From the NCBI GenBank assembly GCA_943787925.1, contig CALSOH010000003.1, forward strand, positions 1 to 64,000: 64,000 bases of DNA, written 5' to 3'. The DNA comes from TMED14 sp003507115 (lineage in GTDB: Bacteria; Bacteroidota; Bacteroidia; Flavobacteriales; Schleiferiaceae). Below the pieces are notes generated by a model. The model worked only from the letters and a program-made list of their open reading frames with translations. It was not told the origin of the DNA and ran no database searches. The translations under genes were made by a program, and so were the position numbers. This document shows, piece after piece, positions 43,134 to 52,693 of this stretch (position 1 is its first letter; each line of letters starts with the position of its first letter).

Positions 43134-45053
43134 ATGCGCACCCTCCTTTGGACGGCTCTGACGTTCAGCAGCCTAACCACCTGGGCCCAAGCCCCCTTTA
43201 TCACCTACCACGCCGATTTAATGCGTGTCCTTGGAAGCGACCAAGTACAAGTCACAGCGGAAGTGCACTGGGCCGCTTTGCCCATAGACATGGAGGATGC
43301 GCCCATTGTTTGGCAGTTTCCCAAAACCATTCCAGGGACCTACGCCACCGAGGATTACGGCAAGTACATCAAAGGCTTGGAGGCCTTCAAATCGGACGGG
43401 ACCCGGATTAAAGTGCGCAAAAAGGGGGAGAACACCTTCAAGTTGAGTGCGCAACCGGACCGCATCACGTACCGCGTGAATGACACCTACGATGCGCGCG
43501 TTCGGAAGAACCACATTTTTGAGCCCGCGGGCACCAACATCGCCGAACGCGAGAACTTTCTGCTGAACAACGCTGGCTTTTTTGGCTACTTCCCCGGCTA
43601 TGAGCAGGAGCCTGTGGATGTGCAGCTGCATTATCCCGGAAACATGGTGGGCGTGAGCGCCCTTCCCAGCCAGGTGGAGCAAGGTCCTGCTATGTATTTG
43701 GGCGACAACCGCATCCAATCCTTTCAAGCCCGGGACTACCACCATTTGATGGACTGTCCCATCATGGTCACGGTGCCCGACACTACCAGTTTCCACGTGG
43801 CCAACTGCCAGGTGACCCTCAGTGTGTACAGCGAAAGCGGCCGCCCCTTGAGCGCCGCCATTTACGACGAGGTCAAGGTCTCCATGGAGGCCATCGCGAC
43901 CTTTTTGGGCGGGGAACTTCCCGTGGACAACTACGCTTTCCTCTTCTACATCAAGGACTACACGGAGTTTCAAAGCTTGATGGAGGGGGAAATTAAAATT
44001 GGCAAGGCCTTTAAGCTCCTACGCCAGATCATCGGCCAAGGGTTTGGCGCTCTGGAGCACGGCAACTCCTCTACGTATTTCTTGCCCGACTTTGGGAACG
44101 ATTTGGTATTGGACCAAATCAAAGACGTCTGCATCCACGAATTTCTGCACATCCTCACCCCGCTGGGCTTGCATTCGGAGTGCATTGGCCACTTCAACTA
44201 CGCCGATCCGGTGATGTCTCAGCACCTCTGGCTCTATGAGGGCGTGACCGAATACTTCGCCGGGCTCTCCCAAGTTCAGGGCGGCGTGATGACCCAAGAG
44301 GCCTACCTCAAATCGCTGTTGGAGGGGAAAATTCGGTTTGCGAGCCGCTACCCGACTGAGAAAATGGCCTTCACCGAAATGAGCACCAACGTCCTGGAAA
44401 AACCTTGGAAGAAGCAGTACGGCCAAGTCTACCAACGCGGGGCGGTGATGGCGGCCTTGTTGGACTTGGAAATCATGCGTTTGACCGATGGCGAAAAGAC
44501 CTTGCTCGATGTGGTTCGTGCGTTGAATGCCCGCTATGGCGCTACGCAATCTTTTGACGAAGCAACCTTTTTTGAAGTCTTCGTGGCGGAGGTGCATCCT
44601 GACTTGATGGGCTTTTTTGACCGCTACGTTCGGGGGCGGGAAGCACTGCCCTTGAAGCAAAACCTGGCCTGCGCCGGCTATGAGTACGTGAACGGCGAGA
44701 CGCGCTCCTTGCCGCAAAGCCCCATCCAGCATGAAAACCTCAAACTTTCCTTCTTGCCTCTGGGCGGGGTGAAGACCGTGAAAAAGGTCAAGGGACCGCT
44801 GCCCTTTGAAGTGGAAAAAGGCGACTTCGTGAGTTTTGATGCAGAGCAATTGGGCGGACTCGAGGGCCCACTGCCGGAAGGGGAAAAGGTGGAAGTGCAG
44901 GTTGAGCACCAAGGCGAATGGACTTCTACGTGGGTCCTGCCGGAGCGCGCTGAGGTCAAGCTATCCCACAAAATCTTTGCCCTGCCAGAGCCCACGGAAA
45001 GCCAGCAAAAGCTTCGCGCCCGCTGGCTTGAAGGACGCGCTGCGAATTTCTAG
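43134..45053 (+). CDS. M61 family glycyl aminopeptidase-like protein
   Basis: This exported metallopeptidase-like protein of 639 residues has a signal peptide ending at about AWAQ (residue 19). The zinc motif HExxH is CIHEFLHILTPLG near residue 337, and the third ligand Glu is in WLYEGVTEYF near 369. The N-terminal beta domain and the overall layout fit M61; the usual PDZ domain near the C-terminus is short and poorly conserved here. It is the last gene of the padR-pspC operon. The substrate is unknown. Confidence 0.87.
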   Translation: MRTLLWTALTFSSLTTWAQAPFITYHADLMRVLGSDQVQVTAEVHWAALPIDMEDAPIVWQFPKTIPGTYATEDYGKYIKGLEAFKSDGTRIKVRKKGENTFKLSAQPDRITYRVNDTYDARVRKNHIFEPAGTNIAERENFLLNNAGFFGYFPGYEQEPVDVQLHYPGNMVGVSALPSQVEQGPAMYLGDNRIQSFQARDYHHLMDCPIMVTVPDTTSFHVANCQVTLSVYSESGRPLSAAIYDEVKVSMEAIATFLGGELPVDNYAFLFYIKDYTEFQSLMEGEIKIGKAFKLLRQIIGQGFGALEHGNSSTYFLPDFGNDLVLDQIKDVCIHEFLHILTPLGLHSECIGHFNYADPVMSQHLWLYEGVTEYFAGLSQVQGGVMTQEAYLKSLLEGKIRFASRYPTEKMAFTEMSTNVLEKPWKKQYGQVYQRGAVMAALLDLEIMRLTDGEKTLLDVVRALNARYGATQSFDEATFFEVFVAEVHPDLMGFFDRYVRGREALPLKQNLACAGYEYVNGETRSLPQSPIQHENLKLSFLPLGGVKTVKKVKGPLPFEVEKGDFVSFDAEQLGGLEGPLPEGEKVEVQVEHQGEWTSTWVLPERAEVKLSHKIFALPEPTESQQKLRARWLEGRAANF

Positions 45054-45074
45054 GCAACACCGGATTCTCCGTCC

Positions 45075-45082
45075 TACCTTTA
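45075..45082 (+). promoter_or_regulatory. -7 box of trpS promoter (TACCTTTA)
   Basis: TACCTTTA has one mismatch at the last base of TAnnTTTG and ends 4 bp before the trpS ATG. Confidence 0.45.
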
Positions 45083-45086
45083 CGGC

Positions 45087-46058
45087 ATGGCACGTATTCT
45101 CACCGGTATTCAGAGTTCGGGACGTCAACATTTGGGCAATGTGTTGGGTGCGATTAAGCCCGCTATTGCGTTGGCGAATGATCCCCGCAACGATGCGTTC
45201 TTGTTCATTGCTGATTTGCACTCCTTGACCACCGTCAAGGATCCCATGGCCCGAAAGGAAAACCTCCTCGCCACCGCCGCCGCGTGGTTGGCCTGTGGTT
45301 TGGATCCGGAGAAAGTCGTTTTCTATGCCCAGAGCCAATTGCCCGAATGCACCGAGCTCACCTGGTACCTCAACTGCTTCACGCCCTTCCCCATGCTGGC
45401 CAATGCGCACAGCTTCAAGGATAAATCCGACCGCTTGTCGGATGTGAACGCCGGCCTCTTTGACTATCCGGTCTTGATGGCTTCGGACATCCTCTTGTAT
45501 GACGCGCATTTGGTGCCCGTGGGAAAGGACCAGCGCCAGCATTTGGAAATGACGCGCGACATCGCCGAGACCTTCAACCGCCAAACGGGCACGGAAACCT
45601 TCGTCATCCCCGAAGCGCGCATCGACGAAGCGGTGATGACCATTCCCGGCACTGACGGCCAAAAAATGTCCAAGTCCTACGGCAACATCATTGACATCTT
45701 CTTGCCCGAAAAGGCGCTCAAGAAGCAGATCATGTCCATCGTGACCGACTCCACGCCCCTGGAGGAGCCCAAGGATCCCAGTTCCTGCAATGTCGTGCAG
45801 CTCTATCGCCTCGTGGCCAGCCCTGCCCAAGTGGCGGAAATGGAAGCCCACTACCGCGCCGGCAACTACGGCTACGGCCACGCCAAAACGGCCCTTTTGA
45901 ACGTGCTGCTGGAGGTATTTGCCGAAGAACGCGCCCGCTTTGATGCCTACATGGCAAATCCCCAAGCGGTCTATGATGCCCTGGAGGTCGGGGCCACGAA
46001 AGCCCGCCCTGTGGCGCAAGCGACGATCGCACGCACCCGCGCAGCCTTGGGCTTTTAA
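45087..46058 (+). CDS. trpS: tryptophanyl-tRNA synthetase
   Basis: TrpS charges tRNA(Trp). The class I HIGH-type motif is in GIQSSGRQHLGNVLGA (residues 6-21), and KMSKS is in GQKMSKSYGN near 195. The length of 323 residues is usual. It has its own promoter box immediately upstream and converges on dxs with 12 bp between stops. Confidence 0.95.
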   Translation: MARILTGIQSSGRQHLGNVLGAIKPAIALANDPRNDAFLFIADLHSLTTVKDPMARKENLLATAAAWLACGLDPEKVVFYAQSQLPECTELTWYLNCFTPFPMLANAHSFKDKSDRLSDVNAGLFDYPVLMASDILLYDAHLVPVGKDQRQHLEMTRDIAETFNRQTGTETFVIPEARIDEAVMTIPGTDGQKMSKSYGNIIDIFLPEKALKKQIMSIVTDSTPLEEPKDPSSCNVVQLYRLVASPAQVAEMEAHYRAGNYGYGHAKTALLNVLLEVFAEERARFDAYMANPQAVYDALEVGATKARPVAQATIARTRAALGF

Positions 46059-46070
46059 GAAAGCTTTTCG

Positions 46071-47678
46071 TTAGCCTTTGCGGCGGAACTGCGCCTGCAG
46101 CGCCTCGCTGGGACCATGCCCGATAAATTGATCGGGGTAGCTTCTGCGTATGCACTGCACGTTGGGAATGGCATTTTCGGCCAGCCAGGTGCTCAAGGCG
46201 GCGCCCACCCCACCGAGGGCTTGACCGTCTTCCCAGACCATCCATCGGTAGTGGTTTTTCGCGAAGTGGGCGAGCATATCGGGGTTGATGGGCTTGGCCA
46301 TGCGCAGGTCCACGACACTTTCGGTTGGTTGAGCTTCCGCCAAGGCATCGGCCACGACCGGGCCCAGGCAAAAATGGACCGTTCCGGTGCCCCATTGGAG
46401 AATGTCCATTCGGCCGCGACGTTCGAGTGCGGCAGGCAGTTCGGGTTCCGTTCCCTTGGGGTAACGGATGATGCTCGGGCCTCCGTAGGCGAGGGCTTCG
46501 CGCAGGGCTTCTTTGAGGGCTTCGCCGTTGCGGGGGGCCCAAATAGCCGTATTCGGAACGGATCGAAAGAGGGTCAGGTCAAACACACCGTGATGGGTAG
46601 CTCCATCTTCGCCGACGAGTCCAGCACGGTCCAAACACAAAATCACCGGCAAGTTTTGCAACGCCACATCGTGAATCCATTGGTCCACAGCGCGCTGCGA
46701 AAAGGTACTGTAGAGGTTGACCACGGGCCGCAAACCCGCCGCGGCCATTCCGGCGGCTTGGGTCATCACATGCCCTTCCGCGATGCCCCCGTCAAAAAAG
46801 CGGTCGGGGAACGCTTCCCGGAAGCGATCCAGGCTACTTCCTGGGGCCATCGCTGCAGTCAGTCCTACGATACGAGTGTCTTCGGACGCCAGGTCGATCA
46901 GGCCTTCGGCAAAATGCGTTTGGAAATGCCGAGGACCAGGAATAGACTCGGACAGGCCCAATTCCTCGAGGGAGGGGCGTTGCGTTTGGACGTGCAAAAT
47001 TCGGGGTCCAGACGCCTGAAGTGCATGCTCTAGGGCCGAGTACAATTCGGGCATGTCGTGGCCATCAATGGGACCCCCCATCCATGCCCATCCCAGGGAC
47101 TGGGCGAATGCTTCGTAGCGCCCATTCTGGTGGAGGGCTCCGACATTTTCTTCAATCGCTTGTCCGTTATCATTGAGGATAAGCAATACGTCATCTCCGC
47201 GGCTTCCGGCATCGTTGAGGGCCTCGAAGACCATGCCGCCGGTAAAGGCGCCATCGCCCACCACCGCGACGCGGCGACGCGAGACCCCCTGGAGGACATC
47301 CGCGCGGGCAAAGCCCAGCAAGGCGGATAGGGCCGTGCTCGAGTGGCCGACGCCGAAGGCATCATAGGGCGATTCATCGCGTTTGGGGAATCCACTGGGG
47401 CCTGCGGGGGTCCGATTGGCGCGGAAGACCTCCGCGCGATCAGTGAGTACTTTATGTCCGTAGGCTTGGTGACCGACGTCCCAAATCAGAATGTCTTCTG
47501 GGCATTGAAGCAGGGCGTGCAAGGCGACGGTGAGCTCGGTGACCCCAAGACTCGAAGCCAGGTGCCCGGCTTTGTCTTCCGTGGTTTCACGTAAAAAGGT
47601 GCGCAGTGCGTGGGCCACCGTCGCCAAGGCATCGGGGCGCATACCGCGCAGCATCTCCAAAGAGGGAAGACTAGACAT
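46071..47678 (-). CDS. dxs: 1-deoxy-D-xylulose-5-phosphate synthase (compact form)
   Basis: Dxs joins pyruvate and glyceraldehyde 3-phosphate in the first step of the MEP isoprenoid pathway. The ThDP motif VVGDGAFTGGMVFEALND is near residue 137-155, IWDVGHQAYGHK is near 64, and the second-domain motifs DRFFDGGIAEGH and LYSTFSQRAVDQ are present. At 535 residues it is clearly shorter than E. coli Dxs (620): the N-terminus and the linker between domains 1 and 2 are reduced, and IAEGH replaces the usual IAEQH. The ATG lies 4 bp after a TACTTTTG box. Confidence 0.9.
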   Translation of the reverse strand: MSSLPSLEMLRGMRPDALATVAHALRTFLRETTEDKAGHLASSLGVTELTVALHALLQCPEDILIWDVGHQAYGHKVLTDRAEVFRANRTPAGPSGFPKRDESPYDAFGVGHSSTALSALLGFARADVLQGVSRRRVAVVGDGAFTGGMVFEALNDAGSRGDDVLLILNDNGQAIEENVGALHQNGRYEAFAQSLGWAWMGGPIDGHDMPELYSALEHALQASGPRILHVQTQRPSLEELGLSESIPGPRHFQTHFAEGLIDLASEDTRIVGLTAAMAPGSSLDRFREAFPDRFFDGGIAEGHVMTQAAGMAAAGLRPVVNLYSTFSQRAVDQWIHDVALQNLPVILCLDRAGLVGEDGATHHGVFDLTLFRSVPNTAIWAPRNGEALKEALREALAYGGPSIIRYPKGTEPELPAALERRGRMDILQWGTGTVHFCLGPVVADALAEAQPTESVVDLRMAKPINPDMLAHFAKNHYRWMVWEDGQALGGVGAALSTWLAENAIPNVQCIRRSYPDQFIGHGPSEALQAQFRRKG

Positions 47679-47682
47679 AGGC

Positions 47683-47690
47683 CAAAAGTA
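47683..47690 (-). promoter_or_regulatory. -7 box of dxs promoter (TACTTTTG)
   Basis: This is an exact TAnnTTTG match on the minus strand, 4 bp before the dxs ATG. Confidence 0.55.
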
Positions 47691-47726
47691 CGCCCGCCTC
47701 GTTCATGACTGGGGCCTTCCCCGAAC

Positions 47727-47756
47727 AAAAACGCCGCCCCACGAGGGCGGCGTTTT
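47727..47756 (-). terminator. intrinsic terminator of the efflux operon
   Basis: An 11-bp perfect stem (47728-47738 with 47746-47756) around a 7-base loop is followed on the minus strand by five T residues. It would stop the RND operon transcript after it has passed through repeat element D and before the dxs promoter. It is also T-rich on the plus strand and so may work both ways. Confidence 0.8.
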
Positions 47757-48060
47757 AGCTAGGGTGCGCCTTCGGCGAGCTAGAGGGCTAGGGAGCTAGG
47801 TGGCTCGGGCTGCGCCCCTGTGGCTAGAGAGCTAGAAAGCTCGCGCTTCGCGCTGAAGCGATGAACCTAAGCGTTTCATCTCTTTTGCCTTAGAGCATGG
47901 AAGTAGACCTTCGCTGCGCGCCGGGACTTTCCGTTCCTTTGCCAGCCAGCCCTCTAGCCCTCTAGCCCTCTAGCCCTCTAGCCCTCTAGCCCTCTAGCCC
48001 TCTAGCCCTCTAGCCCTCTAGCCCTCTAGCCCTCTAGCCCTCTAGCCCTCTAGCCCTCTA
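47757..48060 (+). repeat. CTAG-octamer repeat element D (longest copy)
   Basis: This copy has the longest left arm, with CTAGAGGG (47780-47787), CTAGGGAG, CTAGGTGG, CTAGAGAG and CTAGAAAG. The core has CCTAAGCGTTTCATC (47866) and ACCTTCGCTGCGCGCCGGG. The right arm is 14 exact copies of GCCCTCTA (47949-48060). The left CTAGAGGG is the exact reverse complement of the right-arm unit, so RNA from either strand can form long-range stems. It separates the 3' end of the RND gene from the dxs promoter. Confidence 0.88.
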
Positions 48061-48066
48061 GCGGAG

Positions 48067-51000
48067 CTATGCTCCCTGCTTCTCCCAATACCTCCGTGAA
48101 CGAGCCACTTCGGTGAGATACAGCATGACCGGCATGATCACCAGCGTCAAGAAGGTCGCAAACGTCAATCCAAAAATGACCGTCCAGCTGATCGGACCCC
48201 AGAACATGACGTTGTCACCCCCAAAATAAATTTGTGGGTTATTCTGTGAAATCAACGTGAAGAAGTCGATGTTCATGCCGGTGGCCAGAGGAATCAAGCC
48301 TAGGACCGTCGTAATGGCGGTGAGCAACACAGGGCGCAGTCGGGTCCGACCGGCTTGTGCCAACGTATTGGCGAGCTCTTGCACGGGGAGGCGGGCCTCT
48401 TCGTCCAAGCCCAATTCGGCTTTGCGACGCTCTAACAACTGTCCGGCATAGTCCGCCAAGACAATGGCGTTGTTCACGACGACGCCCGCCAGGGAGATGA
48501 TGCCAATCATGGTCATCACAATAATAAAGTCCATCCGGAAGAAGAGCAGCCCGAGAAATACCCCAATCAAGGACAGGATGACCGTGATTAAAATCAAGAA
48601 GGGGATGCGCGCGGAGTTGAACTGGCCGACAATGATTAGGAAGATCATAAATACGGCCCCCAACAAGGCCTTGGACAAGAAGCTGAATTCCTTCGCTTGC
48701 TCCTGCTGCTGCCCTGTAAAGGATAATGTCATGCCGCGGGGCACCTCGTAATTGGCCAAAAGCTCTTTAATCTCCCCGACAATCTGGGTGGGATTGGCGC
48801 CTTCCTTGACTCCGGAGTACAAGGTGATGACCCGATCGAGCTCCTTGCGCTTCACCGCGGAGAAAGTCGAAGACTTGCTGGCACTGGCCACGGCTGAAAT
48901 GGGCACCTGCTTAATGCGGCCCGAACCTTGGTCCCGGAAGGTGATCTTTTGGTTCATCAAGCTCTCCAGATTGAAGCGATACACGTCATCAAAGCGCAGG
49001 TTGATGGGGTATTCGTCCTCATCGTCTTTGAAACGGCTAATCTCCTTGCCGAAGAGGGCCGTGCGCAACGCATCGCCAATTTGGCCGGTGGAAACGCCCA
49101 AGGAACGCGCTTTGGCGCGGTCAACGGTGATGGGCAATTCGGGCTTGCCGCTCTCCACGTCCAGCTTCAACTCGTCGAAGCCTTGAATCGGAGAGTTTTC
49201 GATTTCACGCTTCACTTCTTGCGCAAAGGCCAAAACTTCCTCGTAATTGCTGCCGGTCAATTCGATGTTGATGGGCGCCCCTTGAGGCGGGCCGTTTTGA
49301 TCCTTTTCAATGGCGACGACGGCGCCGGGGATATCGGAAATGTTGTCGCGCAACAAGTTCAGGACATCTGCACTGCTTACCGGGTTGCCCTCTTGGTCCA
49401 AGCGGTATTTGGTCTCGCGGAAGGCTACTACGATTTTGGCTTTGTGGGGGGTCGGTACATTGGAAGGCCCCTCGCGCGGGTCACTTGTTCCTTTGCCCAC
49501 TTGAGCAATGATGGATTCCACCATGTAATTGTAGGGTTGGCCGTCGACCTCATAGGTAAATGCGGTGACCAGCTCCGTAATCTCCTTTTCCAACTCCAGA
49601 GTCAAGGCATTGGTGGCCTCGATGTCGGTCCCTACTGGAAGTTCAATGTAGATATTCGCCAAGTTCGGCTGATTGTTGGGGAAGAAGAGCACCTTTGGAG
49701 GGAAGGAAGCCAACAAGAAAATGGAGACAAAGAGGAGTCCGACGGTTCCCAAGAAGAACTTCCGAGCGTTCTTCCCGCGCAGGGAAAATTCCACCAACCT
49801 CGAGTAGTTGTTCTCTAATCGGGGGAGGGCAGACTTCTGGAAGAACTGTGTTCCGGGCTCAAATACCCACAAATAGGCGAGAATAAGCAATCCGGCATAG
49901 CCAAAAAGGTTGGCCAAGGTGGCGGCGAACAAGGGTAATCCAAGAGGCGCGTCCAAGGCGGTCAAAATCGCTGTATGCGCACCCAATCCGAGGACCGCGA
50001 GGATAGCTCCGATGCGGGTCCACTTGGGTCGGTTGACGGTGTCCTCTTCCGTCTTCATATAACGCGCAGCCAGGGCAGGGTTAATGACCAAGGCGACAAA
50101 CAACGAAGACGAAAGGACAACGATCAACGTGTAGGGAAGGTATTTCATGAACTCCCCAATCAAGCCCGGCCAGAGGGCCAGAGGCACGAAGGCAGCCAGG
50201 GTAGTCGCCGTCGAGGTGATGATGGGCATGGCGACTTCCGCCGCACCCAATTTGGCTGCTTCGGTGGCTTTGTAGCCGCTACTCATAAATCGGTAGACGT
50301 TTTCCACAATGACGATGCCGTTGTCCACCAGCATGCCCAATGCAAGAACCAGGGCGAACAAGACCATGAAGTTTAACGTGACCCCCATAGAATTGAGGAT
50401 GAAGAAGCTGAGTAGCATGCTCAAGGGGATGGCGATTCCCACGAACAGAGCGTTGCGTAGACCCAAGAAGAAAGTCAAGACCAAAACGACGAGCAAGACC
50501 CCGAAGATGATGGAGTTTTCGAGCTCGTTGACTTGGTTTTTGGTCCGGGTAGACTGGTCATTCGTGATGGAAATCAACAGGTTACTCGGGAAATAATCCA
50601 CTTTTGCTGCCGTCACGATGTCATTAATAGCTTTCGAAGCCAGAATGAGGTTTTCGCCCGAACGCTTTTTGATGTCCAAGGTGACCACCGGATCGCTGTA
50701 TTGACGGGCATAGGATTCGCGGTCCACCTCGTCAAAAGTGACGGTGGCCACGTCGCGCAAGTAAACGATGTCTTCCTTTTCTTGCTTGACGATGATATTT
50801 TCGATATCGCTGAGCGATTCAAATTCACCGAGGACCCGGACGTTTCGGCGATAACCATCGATGAGAAGGTCTCCGCCCGAAATGGATACATTTTCATTTT
50901 GGATGGCCCCTGCGATATCTCGGAACGAGATGTTCATGGATTCCATCTTTTGGTTGTCCACCATGATGCGAACCTCCTTGTCATCGATGCCGCGGATATC

Positions 51001-51561
51001 GACGGACGTAATGGCAGCCAAGTCCTCAATTTCTTCTTTGAGGTATTCTGCATAGTCTTTCAACTGGTCGCTCGTGTATTCGCCCGACAAGTTGATGTTC
51101 ATGATGGGCAAAAGTTCGCCGATGTTCAAATCGAAAATATTGGGGTCGGCAGGAAGGTCTTTGGGGAAGTCCGGGCTGGAGCGGGCGGCGTCCACCTTGT
51201 CCTTCACTTTGCGCAGCGCTTCGGATACCTCAACATCGAAGTTAAACTTCACCTCGATGGAGGAATATCCTTGGATGGACGAAGAGGACAGTTTATCCAC
51301 GCCTGAAATACTATGGATTTCCTTTTCCAAGGGGCGTGTAATCAATCGCTCAATGTCCACAGGGGAGTTGCCGGGATAGACCGTCCCGACATAAATCGTG
51401 GGCTGGGCAATCTCGGGGAAACTCTCGGCGGGCATGGCACGGTAGGCCATTAAGCCAGCAATCAGGATGATGACCGTCAAGACGCCCACGGTAACGCGGT
51501 TGTTGACCGCCCAATCCGTGATGCCAAATCGGCGCATCATCGAAGTATTTTGTTCTGACAT
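48067..51561 (-). CDS. efflux RND transporter permease
   Basis: This 1164-residue inner-membrane pump belongs to the AcrB/MexB-type RND superfamily. It has a first membrane helix near 20-38, a large periplasmic loop, the TM4-region motif with LALGMLVDNGIVIVENVYR (near 395-415; the Asp is part of the proton relay), a second periplasmic loop, and a final helix group with NNAIVLADYAGQLLERR. It forms a tripartite system with the MFP and TolC genes just upstream in the same operon. Drug specificity cannot be told from sequence. The gene ends 6 bp from the octamer array of element D. Confidence 0.93.
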   Translation of the reverse strand: MSEQNTSMMRRFGITDWAVNNRVTVGVLTVIILIAGLMAYRAMPAESFPEIAQPTIYVGTVYPGNSPVDIERLITRPLEKEIHSISGVDKLSSSSIQGYSSIEVKFNFDVEVSEALRKVKDKVDAARSSPDFPKDLPADPNIFDLNIGELLPIMNINLSGEYTSDQLKDYAEYLKEEIEDLAAITSVDIRGIDDKEVRIMVDNQKMESMNISFRDIAGAIQNENVSISGGDLLIDGYRRNVRVLGEFESLSDIENIIVKQEKEDIVYLRDVATVTFDEVDRESYARQYSDPVVTLDIKKRSGENLILASKAINDIVTAAKVDYFPSNLLISITNDQSTRTKNQVNELENSIIFGVLLVVLVLTFFLGLRNALFVGIAIPLSMLLSFFILNSMGVTLNFMVLFALVLALGMLVDNGIVIVENVYRFMSSGYKATEAAKLGAAEVAMPIITSTATTLAAFVPLALWPGLIGEFMKYLPYTLIVVLSSSLFVALVINPALAARYMKTEEDTVNRPKWTRIGAILAVLGLGAHTAILTALDAPLGLPLFAATLANLFGYAGLLILAYLWVFEPGTQFFQKSALPRLENNYSRLVEFSLRGKNARKFFLGTVGLLFVSIFLLASFPPKVLFFPNNQPNLANIYIELPVGTDIEATNALTLELEKEITELVTAFTYEVDGQPYNYMVESIIAQVGKGTSDPREGPSNVPTPHKAKIVVAFRETKYRLDQEGNPVSSADVLNLLRDNISDIPGAVVAIEKDQNGPPQGAPINIELTGSNYEEVLAFAQEVKREIENSPIQGFDELKLDVESGKPELPITVDRAKARSLGVSTGQIGDALRTALFGKEISRFKDDEDEYPINLRFDDVYRFNLESLMNQKITFRDQGSGRIKQVPISAVASASKSSTFSAVKRKELDRVITLYSGVKEGANPTQIVGEIKELLANYEVPRGMTLSFTGQQQEQAKEFSFLSKALLGAVFMIFLIIVGQFNSARIPFLILITVILSLIGVFLGLLFFRMDFIIVMTMIGIISLAGVVVNNAIVLADYAGQLLERRKAELGLDEEARLPVQELANTLAQAGRTRLRPVLLTAITTVLGLIPLATGMNIDFFTLISQNNPQIYFGGDNVMFWGPISWTVIFGLTFATFLTLVIMPVMLYLTEVARSRRYWEKQGA

Positions 51562-51564
51562 GGC

Positions 51565-52689
51565 TTAATAGAGTTTGACAATTTGGTCGGCCTGGACGGA
51601 GCGGATGCCGCGATCTACCACTTTGTCACCGGGGGCGACTCCCGATTTGACTTCGGTGAATTCGTCGTTGGAGACGCCTAAGACTAAGTCGCGCCGAGCG
51701 ATGGTGCCTAGGCCCCCGACTTGCATGTATACATAGGTGTAATTCATGCCCTTCGTGTCCTGTAAGATGAGGCGATTGGGGATGGTAATGGCGCTCTCTA
51801 TGCTATAGTCTTTCAAGGCGACCGAAGCCATCATGTTCGCTTTGAGGTTCTGATTTTTGGGAAGCTCAACACTGACACTGAAGGTGCGGCTACCCGGGTT
51901 GATGTAGTTGCCTACCTGGCTCACGGTCCCCTCCAAAGTGAGTTGGATGGCCGAGAAGTTCATCGCGACGCCATCTCCTTTCTCAATGCGCTGGATGTAG
52001 GTTTCCGGAACCTGCATTTCAAGGCGCAAGCCGCCGTTTCCAACGAGGCGGACCATAGGCATGCCGGGGGCGGCGTATTCACCCACCTTGGCAAACACTT
52101 GATCGACTACCCCATCAAAGGGGGCATTGATCGTGGTCATGGCCACTTGCTTTTCGACGGCAAGGAGGCGTTTCTGCAAAGCGTCAAACTGGGTTTTTGC
52201 TTGAAGGTATTGGACCTCACTGCCAATGCGCTGATTCCAAAGACGCTCTTGTTTTTCAAAAACGGATTTGGCCAAATCCAATTGGGTTTTAAGTTCCGCC
52301 AGACTCGCTTGCGCCATGGAGCCGTCCAAGGAGACCAAGACTTGACCTGCGCGAACGCGTTCCCCGCCCTTGACCGTGACCCGGGCAATGCTTCCCGCCA
52401 TTTCGGGATACAGGGTGACAGATTTGTCTGATATGACGGATCCATACACATCAAATGAATGACTGAAGGCCCCTTGAGTAATTTCAAAGGTGGTGACCTG
52501 GGCGAAGCTCCGCGTACTATCCACCGAGGCCAGTTGGAGATCCACCTCATCCAATTCTGCTTTGAGGCGTTCGATGACGGTCGACAAGGAGTCGCGGCGG
52601 GCGTTTAGTTGATCCACGGGCGTGGATTCGGACGTGCTGCAGGAGGCAAAAAGCCCCGCCACAAGGATAAAAAGAGACAGGTTTTTCAT
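51565..52689 (-). CDS. efflux RND periplasmic adaptor subunit (MFP), lipoprotein
   Basis: This 374-residue membrane-fusion protein links the RND pump to TolC. A lipoprotein signal (LVAGLFASCSTSES, Cys near 16) is followed by a coiled coil (about 20-50), a lipoyl half-motif (GSIARVTVKGGERVRAGQVL near 97), an alpha hairpin, the second half-motif (APFDGVVDQVFAKVGEYA near 183) and beta-barrel domains. ATG 52689 gives the lipoprotein signal; the frame is open upstream into tolC. The next gene follows after 3 bp. Confidence 0.92.
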   Translation of the reverse strand: MKNLSLFILVAGLFASCSTSESTPVDQLNARRDSLSTVIERLKAELDEVDLQLASVDSTRSFAQVTTFEITQGAFSHSFDVYGSVISDKSVTLYPEMAGSIARVTVKGGERVRAGQVLVSLDGSMAQASLAELKTQLDLAKSVFEKQERLWNQRIGSEVQYLQAKTQFDALQKRLLAVEKQVAMTTINAPFDGVVDQVFAKVGEYAAPGMPMVRLVGNGGLRLEMQVPETYIQRIEKGDGVAMNFSAIQLTLEGTVSQVGNYINPGSRTFSVSVELPKNQNLKANMMASVALKDYSIESAITIPNRLILQDTKGMNYTYVYMQVGGLGTIARRDLVLGVSNDEFTEVKSGVAPGDKVVDRGIRSVQADQIVKLY

Positions 52690-52693
52690 GGGA

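Noticed and set aside
44961..46019. 352-residue open frame on the minus strand opposite trpS
   Set aside because: It lies wholly opposite the end of the M61 gene and trpS, has a His/Gly-rich translation typical of antisense shadows, and has no promoter.
47949..48060. Short direct repeats that might be taken for a CRISPR array
   Set aside because: The octamers are tandem with no spacers between them, the unit is too short, and no cas genes are near.
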